Shown here: in pieces, positions 26,023-37,658 of the stretch
How the letters are laid out: each line of letters begins with the position of its first letter
How positions within the stretch are numbered: the first letter of the stretch is position 1
NCBI RefSeq assembly: GCF_026544205.1
Contig: NZ_JALNUI010000029.1
Location: 1-43,452, forward strand
From: Curtobacterium sp. GC_Cur_3
Lineage (GTDB): Bacteria > Actinomycetota > Actinomycetes > Actinomycetales > Microbacteriaceae
Direction of reading: 5' to 3'
Length of the DNA: 43,452 bases
Notes under the pieces: model-generated
Told to the model about the DNA's origin: nothing
Seen by the model: only the letters and a program-made list of their open reading frames with translations
The model's database searches: none
Program-made: the position numbers and the translations under genes

Positions 26023-26028
26023 TAGGGT
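26023..26028 (+). promoter_or_regulatory. -10-like TAGGGT before atpB
   Basis: TAGGGT lies in the 105-nt gap after atpI and would give a leader of about 70-100 nt. No convincing -35 is visible. It is the best candidate for a separate atpB-atpC promoter. Confidence 0.4.
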
Positions 26029-26101
26029 TTGACGAGTCCGCGTCCGGAGCACTGCTCGGGCGGGACGAGCCTCCACACAGTCCACCATCGCGTGCCATGA
26101 C

Positions 26102-27260
<1,159 letters not shown>

Positions 27261-27268
27261 GGCCCTCG

Positions 27269-27850
27269 ATGAACACTGCACTCATCATCGCGGCGGAGGA
27301 GAACATCAATCCGCTGATCCCCCCGGTGTACGACATCGTGTGGTCCGCGGTGGCCTTCGTCATCATCTTCCTGGTGTTCTGGCGTGTCGTCACGCCGCGC
27401 ATCACGAAGATGCTCGATGAGCGCACCGAGGCCATCGAAGGCGGCATCAAGAAGGCGGAGGCTGCCCAGCAGCAGGCCGCCGCAGCACTCGACGAGTACA
27501 ACAAGCAGCTCGCCGACGCCCGTGCCGAAGCCTCGCGGATCCGCGAGCAGGCCCGTGCCGACGCGACCGCCATCGGCAACGAGGTGCGCGAGCAGGCCTC
27601 GGCCGACGCTGCGCGCATCACGAGCAACGCCCAGGCGCAGATCGAGGCCGAGCGTCAGAGTGCGCTCCAGTCGCTCCGCACCGAGGTCGGTTCGCTGGCC
27701 CTCGACCTCGCGTCGGGTGTCATCGGCGAGTCCCTCAAGGACGACGCCAAGGCCACCGCGGTCGTCGACCGCTTCCTCGCCGACCTCGAGTCGTCGAAGA
27801 GCGTCGAGTCCTCGCAGGTCCAGGCCTCGCAGGTCGAGACGGAGCGCTGA
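27269..27850 (+). CDS. atpF: F1Fo ATP synthase subunit b
   Basis: The 193-residue stator protein has one N-terminal membrane helix (about 23-42) and a long Ala/Glu/Gln/Arg-rich helix (about 45-160) that dimerises as the peripheral stalk. A Ser-rich C-terminal tail follows. ATG 27269 lies 8 nt after the atpE stop; the last codons of atpE would hold any ribosome site, so coupling is likely. It ends 2 nt before atpH. Confidence 0.96.
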   Translation: MNTALIIAAEENINPLIPPVYDIVWSAVAFVIIFLVFWRVVTPRITKMLDERTEAIEGGIKKAEAAQQQAAAALDEYNKQLADARAEASRIREQARADATAIGNEVREQASADAARITSNAQAQIEAERQSALQSLRTEVGSLALDLASGVIGESLKDDAKATAVVDRFLADLESSKSVESSQVQASQVETER

Positions 27851-27852
27851 GC

Positions 27853-28647
27853 ATGCGGAGCGCCACCCGTTCAGCCATGACGTCGACGCAGGCGGTGCTG
27901 GCCGACCTCGGCGTCAGCGCCGACCTGGTGACGGGTGCTGAGGTCCTCGCCGCAGGGCGCGTGGTCGCCGGTGCGTCCCAGTTCCTCACGCTGCTGGCCG
28001 ACCCGACCGCCGACGTCGTCGGCAAGAAGTCGGTCGTCGACCGGGTCTTCGCCGGCCAGTCCGACGCCACGCGCGCCGTGCTGACCGCGGTGGCCGGCTC
28101 GCGCTGGTCGTCGCAGCAGGACCTGCTCGCCGGCATCGAGGACGCGGGCATCCGCGCCGTCGCTGCCACCGCGGACCCGGGCACCCCGATCGAGGCCGAG
28201 CTGTTCGCCTTCGAGACGGCGGTCCGCTCGGACGCCGGTCTCGAGCTGGCGCTCGGCACCAAGCTCGGCAGCCCGGAGCAGAAGGCGGCACTCGTCGAGC
28301 GGCTGATCGGCAGCAAGTCGTCGCCGCAGACGGTGACGATCCTGTCGGCCCTCGTCCAGCAGCCCCGTGGCCGCCGGATCGGTGAACTCGTCCGTGATGC
28401 CTCGCGCATCGTGGCCGACCAGGCCGACAAGGTCGTGGCGACGGTCATCACCGCCGTCCCGCTCTCCGACGGCCAGGCGGCACGCGTCGCCCGCGGTCTC
28501 TCGGAGCGCTACGGCCGGGACATCATCGTCAACCACGTCGTCGACCCCCAGGTCGTCGGCGGGGTCCGGGTGCAGGTCGGCGGCGACGTCATCGACGGCA
28601 CCGTCTCCACGCGCCTCGCCGACCTCCGGCTCCAGCTCGCCGGCTGA
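27853..28647 (+). CDS. atpH: F1Fo ATP synthase subunit delta
   Basis: Delta joins the b stalk to the top of F1. The 264-residue product is longer than the E. coli subunit (177) but normal for this actinobacterial group. The family C-terminal segment [26 protein letters not shown] is split across the last 40 residues. ATG 27853 starts 2 nt after the atpF stop. ATG 27877 ([11 protein letters not shown]) is an alternative start with a better-conserved context. A 107-nt gap separates it from atpA. Confidence 0.95.
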   Translation: MRSATRSAMTSTQAVLADLGVSADLVTGAEVLAAGRVVAGASQFLTLLADPTADVVGKKSVVDRVFAGQSDATRAVLTAVAGSRWSSQQDLLAGIEDAGIRAVAATADPGTPIEAELFAFETAVRSDAGLELALGTKLGSPEQKAALVERLIGSKSSPQTVTILSALVQQPRGRRIGELVRDASRIVADQADKVVATVITAVPLSDGQAARVARGLSERYGRDIIVNHVVDPQVVGGVRVQVGGDVIDGTVSTRLADLRLQLAG

Positions 28648-28754
28648 GCGTACGGTCGAACCCGTCACCCCAAGTCCACAACGGGAACTGTCCCCACCGG
28701 GCAGCATCACCCTCTCGGAGCCGCAGGGCCCCGGAAACCAACAAGGAAAATCCC

Positions 28755-30383
28755 ATGGCAGACATCACCATCAGCCCCGATGAGATCCGTGATGCCCTGA
28801 AGGACTTCGTCTCGAACTACGAGCCGACGAAGGCCTCCACGGCCGAGATCGGGCACGTCACCGACGCCGGTGACGGCATCGCCCACGTCGAGGGCCTCCC
28901 CGGCGTCATGGCCAACGAGCTCATCCGCTTCCAGGACGGCACGCTCGGCCTCGCCCAGAACCTCGACGAGGACTCGATCGGTGCCATCGTGCTCGGTGAG
29001 TTCTCCGGCGTCGAAGAGGGCCAGGAAGTCACCCGTACCGGTGAGGTCCTCTCGGCCCCCGTCGGCGACGCCTTCCTCGGCCGGGTCGTCGACCCGCTCG
29101 GCGCCCCGATCGACGGCCTCGGCGAGATCGCAGCAGAGGGCCGTCGTGCCCTCGAGCTGCAGGCACCCGGTGTCATGAGCCGCAAGTCGGTCCACGAGCC
29201 GATGCAGACCGGCATCAAGGCCATCGACGCGATGATCCCCGTCGGCCGTGGCCAGCGTCAGCTGATCATCGGCGACCGCCAGACCGGCAAGACGGCGATC
29301 GCGATCGACACGATCATCAACCAGAAGGCCAACTGGGACTCGGGCGACGAGAACAAGCAGGTCCGCTGCATCTACGTCGCCATCGGTCAGAAGGGCTCCA
29401 CGATCGCCTCCGTCAAGGGTGCGCTCGAGGACGCCGGCGCGATGGAGTACACCACCATCGTCGCCGCTCCGGCCTCCGACCCGGCCGGCTTCAAGTACCT
29501 CGCCCCGTACACCGGTTCGGCCATCGGCCAGCACTGGATGTACCAGGGCAAGCACGTCCTCATCGTGTTCGACGACCTGTCGAAGCAGGCCGAGGCCTAC
29601 CGTGCCGTGTCGCTCCTCCTGCGTCGTCCGCCGGGGCGCGAGGCCTACCCGGGTGACGTCTTCTACCTGCACTCCCGTCTGCTGGAGCGTTGCGCGAAGC
29701 TGTCCGACGAGCTCGGCGCTGGCTCGATGACGGGTCTCCCGATCATCGAGACCAAGGCGAACGACGTCTCGGCGTACATCCCGACCAACGTCATCTCGAT
29801 CACCGACGGCCAGATCTTCCTGCAGTCGGACCTCTTCAACGCGAACCAGCGTCCGGCCGTCGACGTGGGCATCTCGGTGTCCCGTGTCGGTGGTGACGCC
29901 CAGGTGAAGTCGATCAAGAAGGTCTCCGGCACGCTGAAGCTCGAGCTGGCGCAGTACCGCTCGCTCGAGGCCTTCGCGATGTTCGCGTCGGACCTCGACC
30001 AGGCCTCGCGTCGTCAGCTCGACCGCGGTGCGCGCCTGACCGAGCTGCTCAAGCAGCCGCAGTACTCGCCGTACCCGGTGGAGGAGCAGGTCGTCTCGAT
30101 CTGGGCCGGCACCAACGGCAAGCTCGACACCGTCCCTGTGAAGGACGTGCTGCGCTTCGAGTCCGAACTGCTCGACCACCTGCGTCGCAACTCCGACGTG
30201 CTCACGACCCTGCGCGAGACGAACCAGCTCAGCGACGACACCGTCGCCGAGATGGGCAAGCAGATCGACGAGTTCACGAAGAGCTTCCAGACGAGCGACG
30301 GCAAGACGCTCGGCTCGGAGCAGTTCGAGTCGGCTGACGCCGAGGACGTCGACCAGGAGCAGATCGTCAAGGGTCGTCGCTAG
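28755..30383 (+). CDS. atpA: F1Fo ATP synthase subunit alpha
   Basis: Alpha is the non-catalytic nucleotide-binding subunit of the F1 hexamer. The 542-residue protein has the beta-barrel N-terminal domain, P-loop GDRQTGKT (173-180), the central nucleotide fold and the helical C-terminal domain. A C-terminal tail of about 30 residues, as in other actinobacteria, ends in KGRR. ATG 28755 follows AAGGAAAA (28742-28749). The preceding 107-nt gap has no clear hairpin or promoter. Confidence 0.98.
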   Translation: MADITISPDEIRDALKDFVSNYEPTKASTAEIGHVTDAGDGIAHVEGLPGVMANELIRFQDGTLGLAQNLDEDSIGAIVLGEFSGVEEGQEVTRTGEVLSAPVGDAFLGRVVDPLGAPIDGLGEIAAEGRRALELQAPGVMSRKSVHEPMQTGIKAIDAMIPVGRGQRQLIIGDRQTGKTAIAIDTIINQKANWDSGDENKQVRCIYVAIGQKGSTIASVKGALEDAGAMEYTTIVAAPASDPAGFKYLAPYTGSAIGQHWMYQGKHVLIVFDDLSKQAEAYRAVSLLLRRPPGREAYPGDVFYLHSRLLERCAKLSDELGAGSMTGLPIIETKANDVSAYIPTNVISITDGQIFLQSDLFNANQRPAVDVGISVSRVGGDAQVKSIKKVSGTLKLELAQYRSLEAFAMFASDLDQASRRQLDRGARLTELLKQPQYSPYPVEEQVVSIWAGTNGKLDTVPVKDVLRFESELLDHLRRNSDVLTTLRETNQLSDDTVAEMGKQIDEFTKSFQTSDGKTLGSEQFESADAEDVDQEQIVKGRR

Positions 30384-32784
<2,401 letters not shown>

Positions 32785-32785
32785 C

Positions 32786-33049
32786 ATGGCGGGTCTCACC
32801 GTGAGTGTCGTCTCGGCCGATCGCGAGATCTGGTCGGGCGACACCTCCATGGTCGTCGCACGCACGACCGAGGGCCAGATCGGCATCCTCGTGGGGCACG
32901 AGCCGATGCTCGCGATCCTCGCGCAGGGCCAGGTCCGCATCACGCGTGCCGACGGCTCCACCGTCGCGGTCGACGCCGAGGACGGCTTCCTCTCCGTCGA
33001 GCACGACACGGTCACGATCGTGGCGCGGCAGGCCGCGCTGGCGTCCTGA
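32786..33049 (+). CDS. atpC: F1Fo ATP synthase subunit epsilon, short form
   Basis: The 87-residue product is only the N-terminal beta-sandwich (TVSVVSADREIWSGDTSMV, EGQIGILVGHEPMLAIL). The C-terminal two-helix domain, which in E. coli and other species extends into F1 and blocks ATP hydrolysis, is not present. Downstream sequence is in another frame and codes for yaaA, so this is not a sequencing break. ATG 32786 starts 1 nt after the atpD stop with AAGGAGAA (32769-32776) just before. Short epsilon forms are known in related actinobacteria. Confidence 0.95.
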   Translation: MAGLTVSVVSADREIWSGDTSMVVARTTEGQIGILVGHEPMLAILAQGQVRITRADGSTVAVDAEDGFLSVEHDTVTIVARQAALAS

Positions 33050-33054
33050 CCGGA

Positions 33055-33816
33055 CTGACCGTCCTCCTCCCGCCGTCCGAGACGAAGCGGGAGGGCGGGG
33101 ACACGGGTTCCACCCTCGATCTGGGTGGGCTCTCGTTCCCGGAACTGTCCGACGAGCGGGCCGCGGTGATCACCGCGGCCCGCTCCGTCAGTTCCGAGGA
33201 GTCCTCTGCGCGGACGGCACTCAAGCTCGGCCCGAAGTCGATCGCCGAGCGCTTCCGGAACCTCGCGCTCACCACGTCGGCGACGCTGCCCGCGATCGAG
33301 CGGTACACGGGGGTCCTCTACGACCCGCTCGACGTCCCCGGGGCGTCGTCCGCGGTCCGCGACTGGTGGTACCGACACGTCGTGGTGCAGTCCGCGATGT
33401 TCGGGCCGATCGGGGCCGGCGACCGCATCCCGGCCTACCGGCTGTCGCACGACGCGCGACTGGGCACGCTGCGGCTGGCGTCGCACTGGCCCGGACCGTC
33501 CCGCACCGCCCTCCGCGCCCGCGCCGACGGACTGGTGCTCGACCTCCGGTCCGAGGGCTACCGCGCGCTCGGCCCGACGGAGGGCGCGGTCACGCTCCGC
33601 GTGGTCAGCATGGACGGGTCCGGTCGACGCAAGGCCCTGAACCACTGGAACAAGACCGCGAAGGGCCGCCTGGTGTCGCTGCTGGCCCGGACCGACGCCA
33701 GCGTCGGGTCGATGGACGACCTGATCGACTGGGCGTCGCAGGCCGGCGTGGTGCTCGAGCGCGTGGACGGCGGATGGGACCTCGTCGCGGAGAGCCTGCA
33801 GCCAGCGCCGGTCTGA
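33055..33816 (+). CDS. yaaA: YaaA family peroxide-stress protein, apparent CTG start
   Basis: YaaA proteins limit free iron and protect against peroxide, and bind DNA in the E. coli case. The conserved N-terminus is present here as TVLLPPSETKREGG, but in this frame there is no ATG, GTG or TTG before it. The codon at the expected first position is CTG (33055), 5 nt after the atpC stop. The first standard codon, GTG 33166, would delete 37 residues including the conserved motif. From CTG the protein is 253 residues, the normal family length. The rest (RYTGVLYDPLDV, KALNHWNKTAKGRLV) matches the family. Coupling to atpC translation is likely. Confidence 0.85.
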   Translation: MTVLLPPSETKREGGDTGSTLDLGGLSFPELSDERAAVITAARSVSSEESSARTALKLGPKSIAERFRNLALTTSATLPAIERYTGVLYDPLDVPGASSAVRDWWYRHVVVQSAMFGPIGAGDRIPAYRLSHDARLGTLRLASHWPGPSRTALRARADGLVLDLRSEGYRALGPTEGAVTLRVVSMDGSGRRKALNHWNKTAKGRLVSLLARTDASVGSMDDLIDWASQAGVVLERVDGGWDLVAESLQPAPV

Positions 33817-33912
33817 GCGGACGATCCCTGCACAGGGCCAGGATCGGCGCGGTTCTCCACCGGGCCACGACCTGCCCCGGTCAGGAGGCCCGGATCGCGT
33901 CACGATGGCCCC

Positions 33913-34467
33913 ATGAACGCCATCGCACTCCGAACTCCTGACTCCCTGATCGCCGGCCGGTCGCGTGAGATCGCTGCCGCGGTCACCCTGCCGGTCGCCG
34001 CCGCGGCGCTGGTCGCGCCCGGCACAGCGCCCCTCGATCGGCGCGGCGGGGCCGCGGTGTCGACCGCGTGCGTCGCCCTGGCGACGCGGATGGCGCTGAT
34101 CCCGTTCATCGCCGCCCCGGCGGACCGGATCCCGATGGTCATCCGCCCCTTCGACCCCTTCCACGACCCGACGCCGCTCGCGCTGCAGGGAGCCGGCCCG
34201 GCACCGGACCGCGATCGCCTCCGGAGGGCGGGGGACCGGTGCGTCGGCCCCTGGCAGGACTGGCGTCTGCGCGGGTGTCCCGAAGACGAGCGGCTCGGTG
34301 TCGCCGGCGCGCTCGCACTCGGGGCCTGGTGCTCCTGGGCGCTGGGGTCACCGGAGCGCGCGCGGGCCAGAGCGCGCCACGCCCTCGATGCCGTCCCCAC
34401 GGACGCCCTCGCCGGACTCGTGCTGCGGTCGGTCCGGGCCCGCACCGCTCCGGCGTGGTGGGGGTGA
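33913..34467 (+). CDS. Hypothetical protein, weak DUF4192-like C-terminus
   Basis: The 184-residue product has an Ala-rich N-terminal half that could be partly hydrophobic and a C-terminal half with WCSWALGSPERARARARHAL and a later Leu-rich helix. That pattern recalls the C-terminal part of actinobacterial DUF4192 proteins, but the conserved N-terminal part of that family is not seen. ATG 33913 is 6 nt after a weak -10-like CACGAT. Codon usage and third-position GC fit a coding frame. It is 53 nt before the FHA gene. Function is unknown. Confidence 0.6.
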   Translation: MNAIALRTPDSLIAGRSREIAAAVTLPVAAAALVAPGTAPLDRRGGAAVSTACVALATRMALIPFIAAPADRIPMVIRPFDPFHDPTPLALQGAGPAPDRDRLRRAGDRCVGPWQDWRLRGCPEDERLGVAGALALGAWCSWALGSPERARARARHALDAVPTDALAGLVLRSVRARTAPAWWG

Positions 34468-34520
34468 TGCCGGGTGCACCGCATCGTCTACGGTGGTGAC
34501 GACGAGGGGAGCGGGCACTG

Positions 34521-35255
34521 GTGCACGACGACGGCGACGACATCGAGGACACGGTCCTGCGTCCGCGTCATCGTGCCGTCAGCACCGATCGTGCCTCCGA
34601 CGTCGTCGAGGACACCGTCATCCGGGTCCCGCTGCGACCAGGCGGACCGTCCGACGAGCCGCTCGACCTCCCGACACCGGGCCGGGTCGCCGTCGGCACC
34701 GAGGACTCCGCGCGGCCCGAGGTCGTGGACGCATCGAGCACCGACCCCGAGGACACGGTCGTCCGGGCCCGCGGCGGTCGCACTCCCGCCGGGGCGACCG
34801 GTGTGCCGGGCGTCCCCCCGAGCCTCCCGGCCGTCGTCGAGCCGCCGCGTGTGCGCGTGCCGTCGATCCGGATCGCCGACCGTGTCATCCGACTCGACCG
34901 ACCGGTCGTGGTCGGCCGCCGGCCGGCGCTCCCGCGCGTGGTGCGCGGACCGGAGCCCGAGCTGGTCGTCGTCCGGTCCCCGTCCGGGGAGGTGTCGTCC
35001 TCCCACGTGGCCTTCCACGCCGAGGGGGAAGCCGCCGTCGTGGACGATCTGCACTCCACCAACGGCACCGTGGTCCGGCCCGCCGGGGCTGCTGCCTACC
35101 GGATGCCGTCGGGTGCGTCGATCGTCGCGTTGACCGGTACGGTAGTCGAGATCGGGGACGGCATCGGGATCGAGATCCTCTCGCCACACCTCCGTGTGAC
35201 GCCACCGACGGACGACTTCCCGACGTCCCCACCGCCACGCAGAACCACTCGTTGA
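34521..35255 (+). CDS. FHA-domain protein with three Thr-x-x-Arg motifs
   Basis: FHA domains bind phospho-threonine. The 244-residue protein has a disordered N-terminal region (1-110) and an FHA domain (about 113-215) with VVGRRP, SSSHVAFH and DLHSTNGT, the residues that hold the phosphate. A Pro/Thr tail follows. The disordered part holds three copies of EDTV[LIV]R, with threonines at 11, 32 and 79. These are candidate kinase sites and could bind FHA domains in cis or trans. GTG 34521 follows GAGGGGAG (34504-34511), and a -10-like TACGGT lies at 34489-34494. It is the first gene of a set with PP2C phosphatase, kinase and a giant surface protein. There is no membrane segment. Confidence 0.9.
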   Translation: MHDDGDDIEDTVLRPRHRAVSTDRASDVVEDTVIRVPLRPGGPSDEPLDLPTPGRVAVGTEDSARPEVVDASSTDPEDTVVRARGGRTPAGATGVPGVPPSLPAVVEPPRVRVPSIRIADRVIRLDRPVVVGRRPALPRVVRGPEPELVVVRSPSGEVSSSHVAFHAEGEAAVVDDLHSTNGTVVRPAGAAAYRMPSGASIVALTGTVVEIGDGIGIEILSPHLRVTPPTDDFPTSPPPRRTTR

Positions 35256-35294
35256 CCGGCACGCCCACGACCCCCCAGAGAGCGATCGAAGACC

Positions 35295-36116
35295 GTGACC
35301 GAACTCGGCCGAGCAGCCGCCTCCCACGCCATCGACGTCCCCGGAGCGGGCGGCGCCACCCTGACGCTCTCGTGGGGAGCGGCCACCGACATCGGGCGTC
35401 GACGTGACCACAACGAGGACAGCTACATCGTCGAGGCGCCCTTCTTCGTCGTCGCCGACGGCATGGGCGGGCACCTCGCCGGTGACCGGGCGAGCGACGC
35501 GGTCGTGCGGCGCCTCGGGGACTCGGTCACCGGCCCGTTCGGGTCGCGTGAGACGATCCAGCACGCGCTGCTGCTCGCGACCGCCGACATCGAGCGCGCA
35601 GCCGGCGGCAACGCGATCGGTGCCGGCACGACGGTCACCGGGCTCGCCCTCGTGCAGGCCGACGGTCAGCCGGCCGCCCTCGTCTTCAACGTCGGGGACT
35701 CGCGGACCTACCGCGCCGAGAACGGTGTCCTGCGACGCATCACCGTGGACCACTCCGTCGTCCAGGAGATGGTCGACGCCGGCGTCCTGCGCGCCGAGGA
35801 CGCCGAGGCCCACCCCGACAGCAACGTGATCACGCGGGCCGTCGGCTTCGGGGAGCCGCCGGAGCCGGACTGGTGGACGCTGCCGCTGCGCACCGGTGAC
35901 CGCTACATCATCTGCTCCGACGGCCTGACGAAGGAGATCGGCGACGCGGGCATCGGGCGCATCGCCGCGAAGGTCGTCGACCCGCAGGAACTCGCCGAGC
36001 GACTGGTCGGTGACGCCCTGGTGGCCGGCGGCCGGGACAACGTCACGGTCGTGGTGCTGCAGGTGGACGACGCACCGGTCGACCGCGACCTCGAGGACAC
36101 GCTCCCGCGCCACTGA
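35295..36116 (+). CDS. PP2C-family Ser/Thr protein phosphatase
   Basis: The 273-residue enzyme is a soluble metal-dependent phosphatase. Motifs are RRRDHNEDS (Asp42), VADGMGGH (Asp55), GTTVTGLAL, FNVGDSRTYR, IICSDGLT and GGRDNVTVVV, all with the metal-binding aspartates in place. The C-terminal 15 residues after the fold end in DLEDTLPRH, where Thr269 sits in the same Thr-x-x-Arg setting as the FHA-protein repeats. GTG 35295 is used with only GAAG close upstream. The gene lies 39 nt after the FHA gene and 129 nt before the kinase. It most likely reverses the phosphorylation made by that kinase. Confidence 0.94.
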   Translation: MTELGRAAASHAIDVPGAGGATLTLSWGAATDIGRRRDHNEDSYIVEAPFFVVADGMGGHLAGDRASDAVVRRLGDSVTGPFGSRETIQHALLLATADIERAAGGNAIGAGTTVTGLALVQADGQPAALVFNVGDSRTYRAENGVLRRITVDHSVVQEMVDAGVLRAEDAEAHPDSNVITRAVGFGEPPEPDWWTLPLRTGDRYIICSDGLTKEIGDAGIGRIAAKVVDPQELAERLVGDALVAGGRDNVTVVVLQVDDAPVDRDLEDTLPRH

Positions 36117-36189
36117 CCCGACCCCCGAACTGGGGCGCGGTCGCGGTTCCCCGCGCACGCGTCAGCAGATCGGTGACGGTCGGCATCCG

Positions 36190-36195
36190 TAGACT
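36190..36195 (+). promoter_or_regulatory. -10 box before the kinase gene, TAGACT
   Basis: TAGACT lies 50 nt before ATG 36246, in the largest gap of this gene set (129 nt). It allows separate transcription of the kinase and the giant protein from the FHA and phosphatase genes. The -35 is not recognisable. Confidence 0.5.
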
Positions 36196-36245
36196 TGACC
36201 GCCTGGACCAGCAACCGGCCGCATGGGCCGGAGGGAGGAGCCGTC

Positions 36246-37658
36246 ATGGTGCGACGCCTGCCGTCCAGCCCTCCCGTGATCGCCGGTTTCAGCCCTGTCC
36301 ACGTGCTCGGTTCCGGCGGGTTCGCTGACGTCTTCCTCTACGAACAGGACATGCCCCGACGGCAGGTGGCGGTGAAGGTCCTGCTCGACGAGGTCGTCGA
36401 CGACCGCGTCCGGCAGATGTTCCAGGCCGAGGCGAACCTGATGGCGCGCCTGAGCACGCACCCGTCCATCCTCACGGTCTTCCAGGCGAGCGTCGCGTCC
36501 GACGGGCGGCCCTACCTGGTGATGGAGCTCTGCTCGTCGTCGCTGAGCGAGCGCTACCGTCGCACCCCGGTGCCGGTGTCGGAGGTCCTCTCGATCGGCA
36601 TCCGGATCGGCTCGGCGCTCGAGACCGCCCACCGCGAGGGCGTGCTGCACCGGGACGTCAAGCCGTCCAACATCCTGTTGACCGCGTACGGCAACCCCGT
36701 GCTGTCCGACTTCGGGATCGCAGCCACCATCGGGCAGGCCGACCCCGACGAGCCGATCGGCATGTCGATCCCGTGGTCCGCCCCCGAGGTCCTCATCGAC
36801 GAGTCCCGCGGCACGATCCAGTCCGAGGTCTACTCGCTGGCGGCCACGGTGTTCTCGCTGGTGGCCGGCCGCAGCCCCTTCGAGGTCCCCGGCGGCAAGA
36901 ACGGCGCGGCGGACCTGATGGCGCGGATCGACAAGGGCGGTGTCAAGCCGACCGGTCGGACCGACGTGCCCCCGTCGCTCGAGCGCCTGCTCGCGACGGC
37001 GATGTCCCGGAAGACCCAGCTCCGGCCGGCCACCGTGATGGAGCTCGTCCGCGGGTTCCAGCAGGTGCAGGCCGAACTCGGGCTGCCGCAGACCCCCGCC
37101 GACGTCGCCGTCGAGTCCTGGGCCATCGCGACCCCCACGCCGGAGGGCGACCGGACGATGGTCCGTGAACTCCAGCCGCCGCGGCGGGTCAGCCGTCGCC
37201 GACGCACGCGGCGCCCGGTGCAGGGCGGACTCGCCGCGACGGGATCACGCAGCGTCGGCACCGTGCACCGGACCGGCTCCACCACGCGGGCACGTCGGTC
37301 GTCCCGGCGCACCGTCGCCTGGGCCGCGTCGCTCGCGGGCGTCGTGGTGGTCGCGGTGGCGGTCGCCGCGATCGTGGTGGTCGGCCAGGTCGGGTCCGGC
37401 GCGATCCCGACCGTGTCCGACATCCGCGCGTCGACGACCGGCCAGTCGGTGACGTTCCGCTGGGACGACCCCGGCCTCGACGCCGGCGACACGTACGTCA
37501 TCTCCTCGAACGGATCGTCGAGCCAGCAGTCCGGCACCTCGTTCGTCGTCTCCGGGGAGCGCGGTGACCAGGAGTGCATCTCCGTCGCCGTGAACCGGGA
37601 CGGCAAGACCGGCGCGGCCAGTGCCGAGCGGTGCGCGACCGTCGGGAGCGGGTCGTGA
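36246..37658 (+). CDS. Transmembrane Ser/Thr protein kinase with FN3-like exterior
   Basis: The 470-residue protein has a kinase domain (about 15-275): glycine loop LGSGGFADVF (21-30), Lys44, His135-Arg136-Asp137 in LHRDVKPSN, Asp155 of DFG and SAPE. The cytoplasmic linker contains DRTMVREL (Thr304) and a very Arg-rich stretch. A membrane helix (about 357-383) leads to an exterior of about 85 residues, beta-rich and FN3-like (SVTFRWDDPG, TYVISSNGS), with two cysteines that could pair. It lacks PASTA repeats. ATG 36246 follows GGGAGGAG (36232-36240). Its stop overlaps the start of the giant surface protein, so the two are translationally coupled, which suggests the exterior senses or partners that protein. 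Confidence 0.95.
   Translation: MVRRLPSSPPVIAGFSPVHVLGSGGFADVFLYEQDMPRRQVAVKVLLDEVVDDRVRQMFQAEANLMARLSTHPSILTVFQASVASDGRPYLVMELCSSSLSERYRRTPVPVSEVLSIGIRIGSALETAHREGVLHRDVKPSNILLTAYGNPVLSDFGIAATIGQADPDEPIGMSIPWSAPEVLIDESRGTIQSEVYSLAATVFSLVAGRSPFEVPGGKNGAADLMARIDKGGVKPTGRTDVPPSLERLLATAMSRKTQLRPATVMELVRGFQQVQAELGLPQTPADVAVESWAIATPTPEGDRTMVRELQPPRRVSRRRRTRRPVQGGLAATGSRSVGTVHRTGSTTRARRSSRRTVAWAASLAGVVVVAVAVAAIVVVGQVGSGAIPTVSDIRASTTGQSVTFRWDDPGLDAGDTYVISSNGSSSQQSGTSFVVSGERGDQECISVAVNRDGKTGAASAERCATVGSGS

Noticed and set aside
33058..33816. yaaA as a 5'-truncated pseudogene
   Set aside because: The whole conserved N-terminus is present in frame directly after atpC; only a standard start codon is missing.
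33821..33850. Terminator after yaaA (CCCTGCACAGGG)
   Set aside because: The stem is short with a very tight loop and no run of T, so it is too weak to call.
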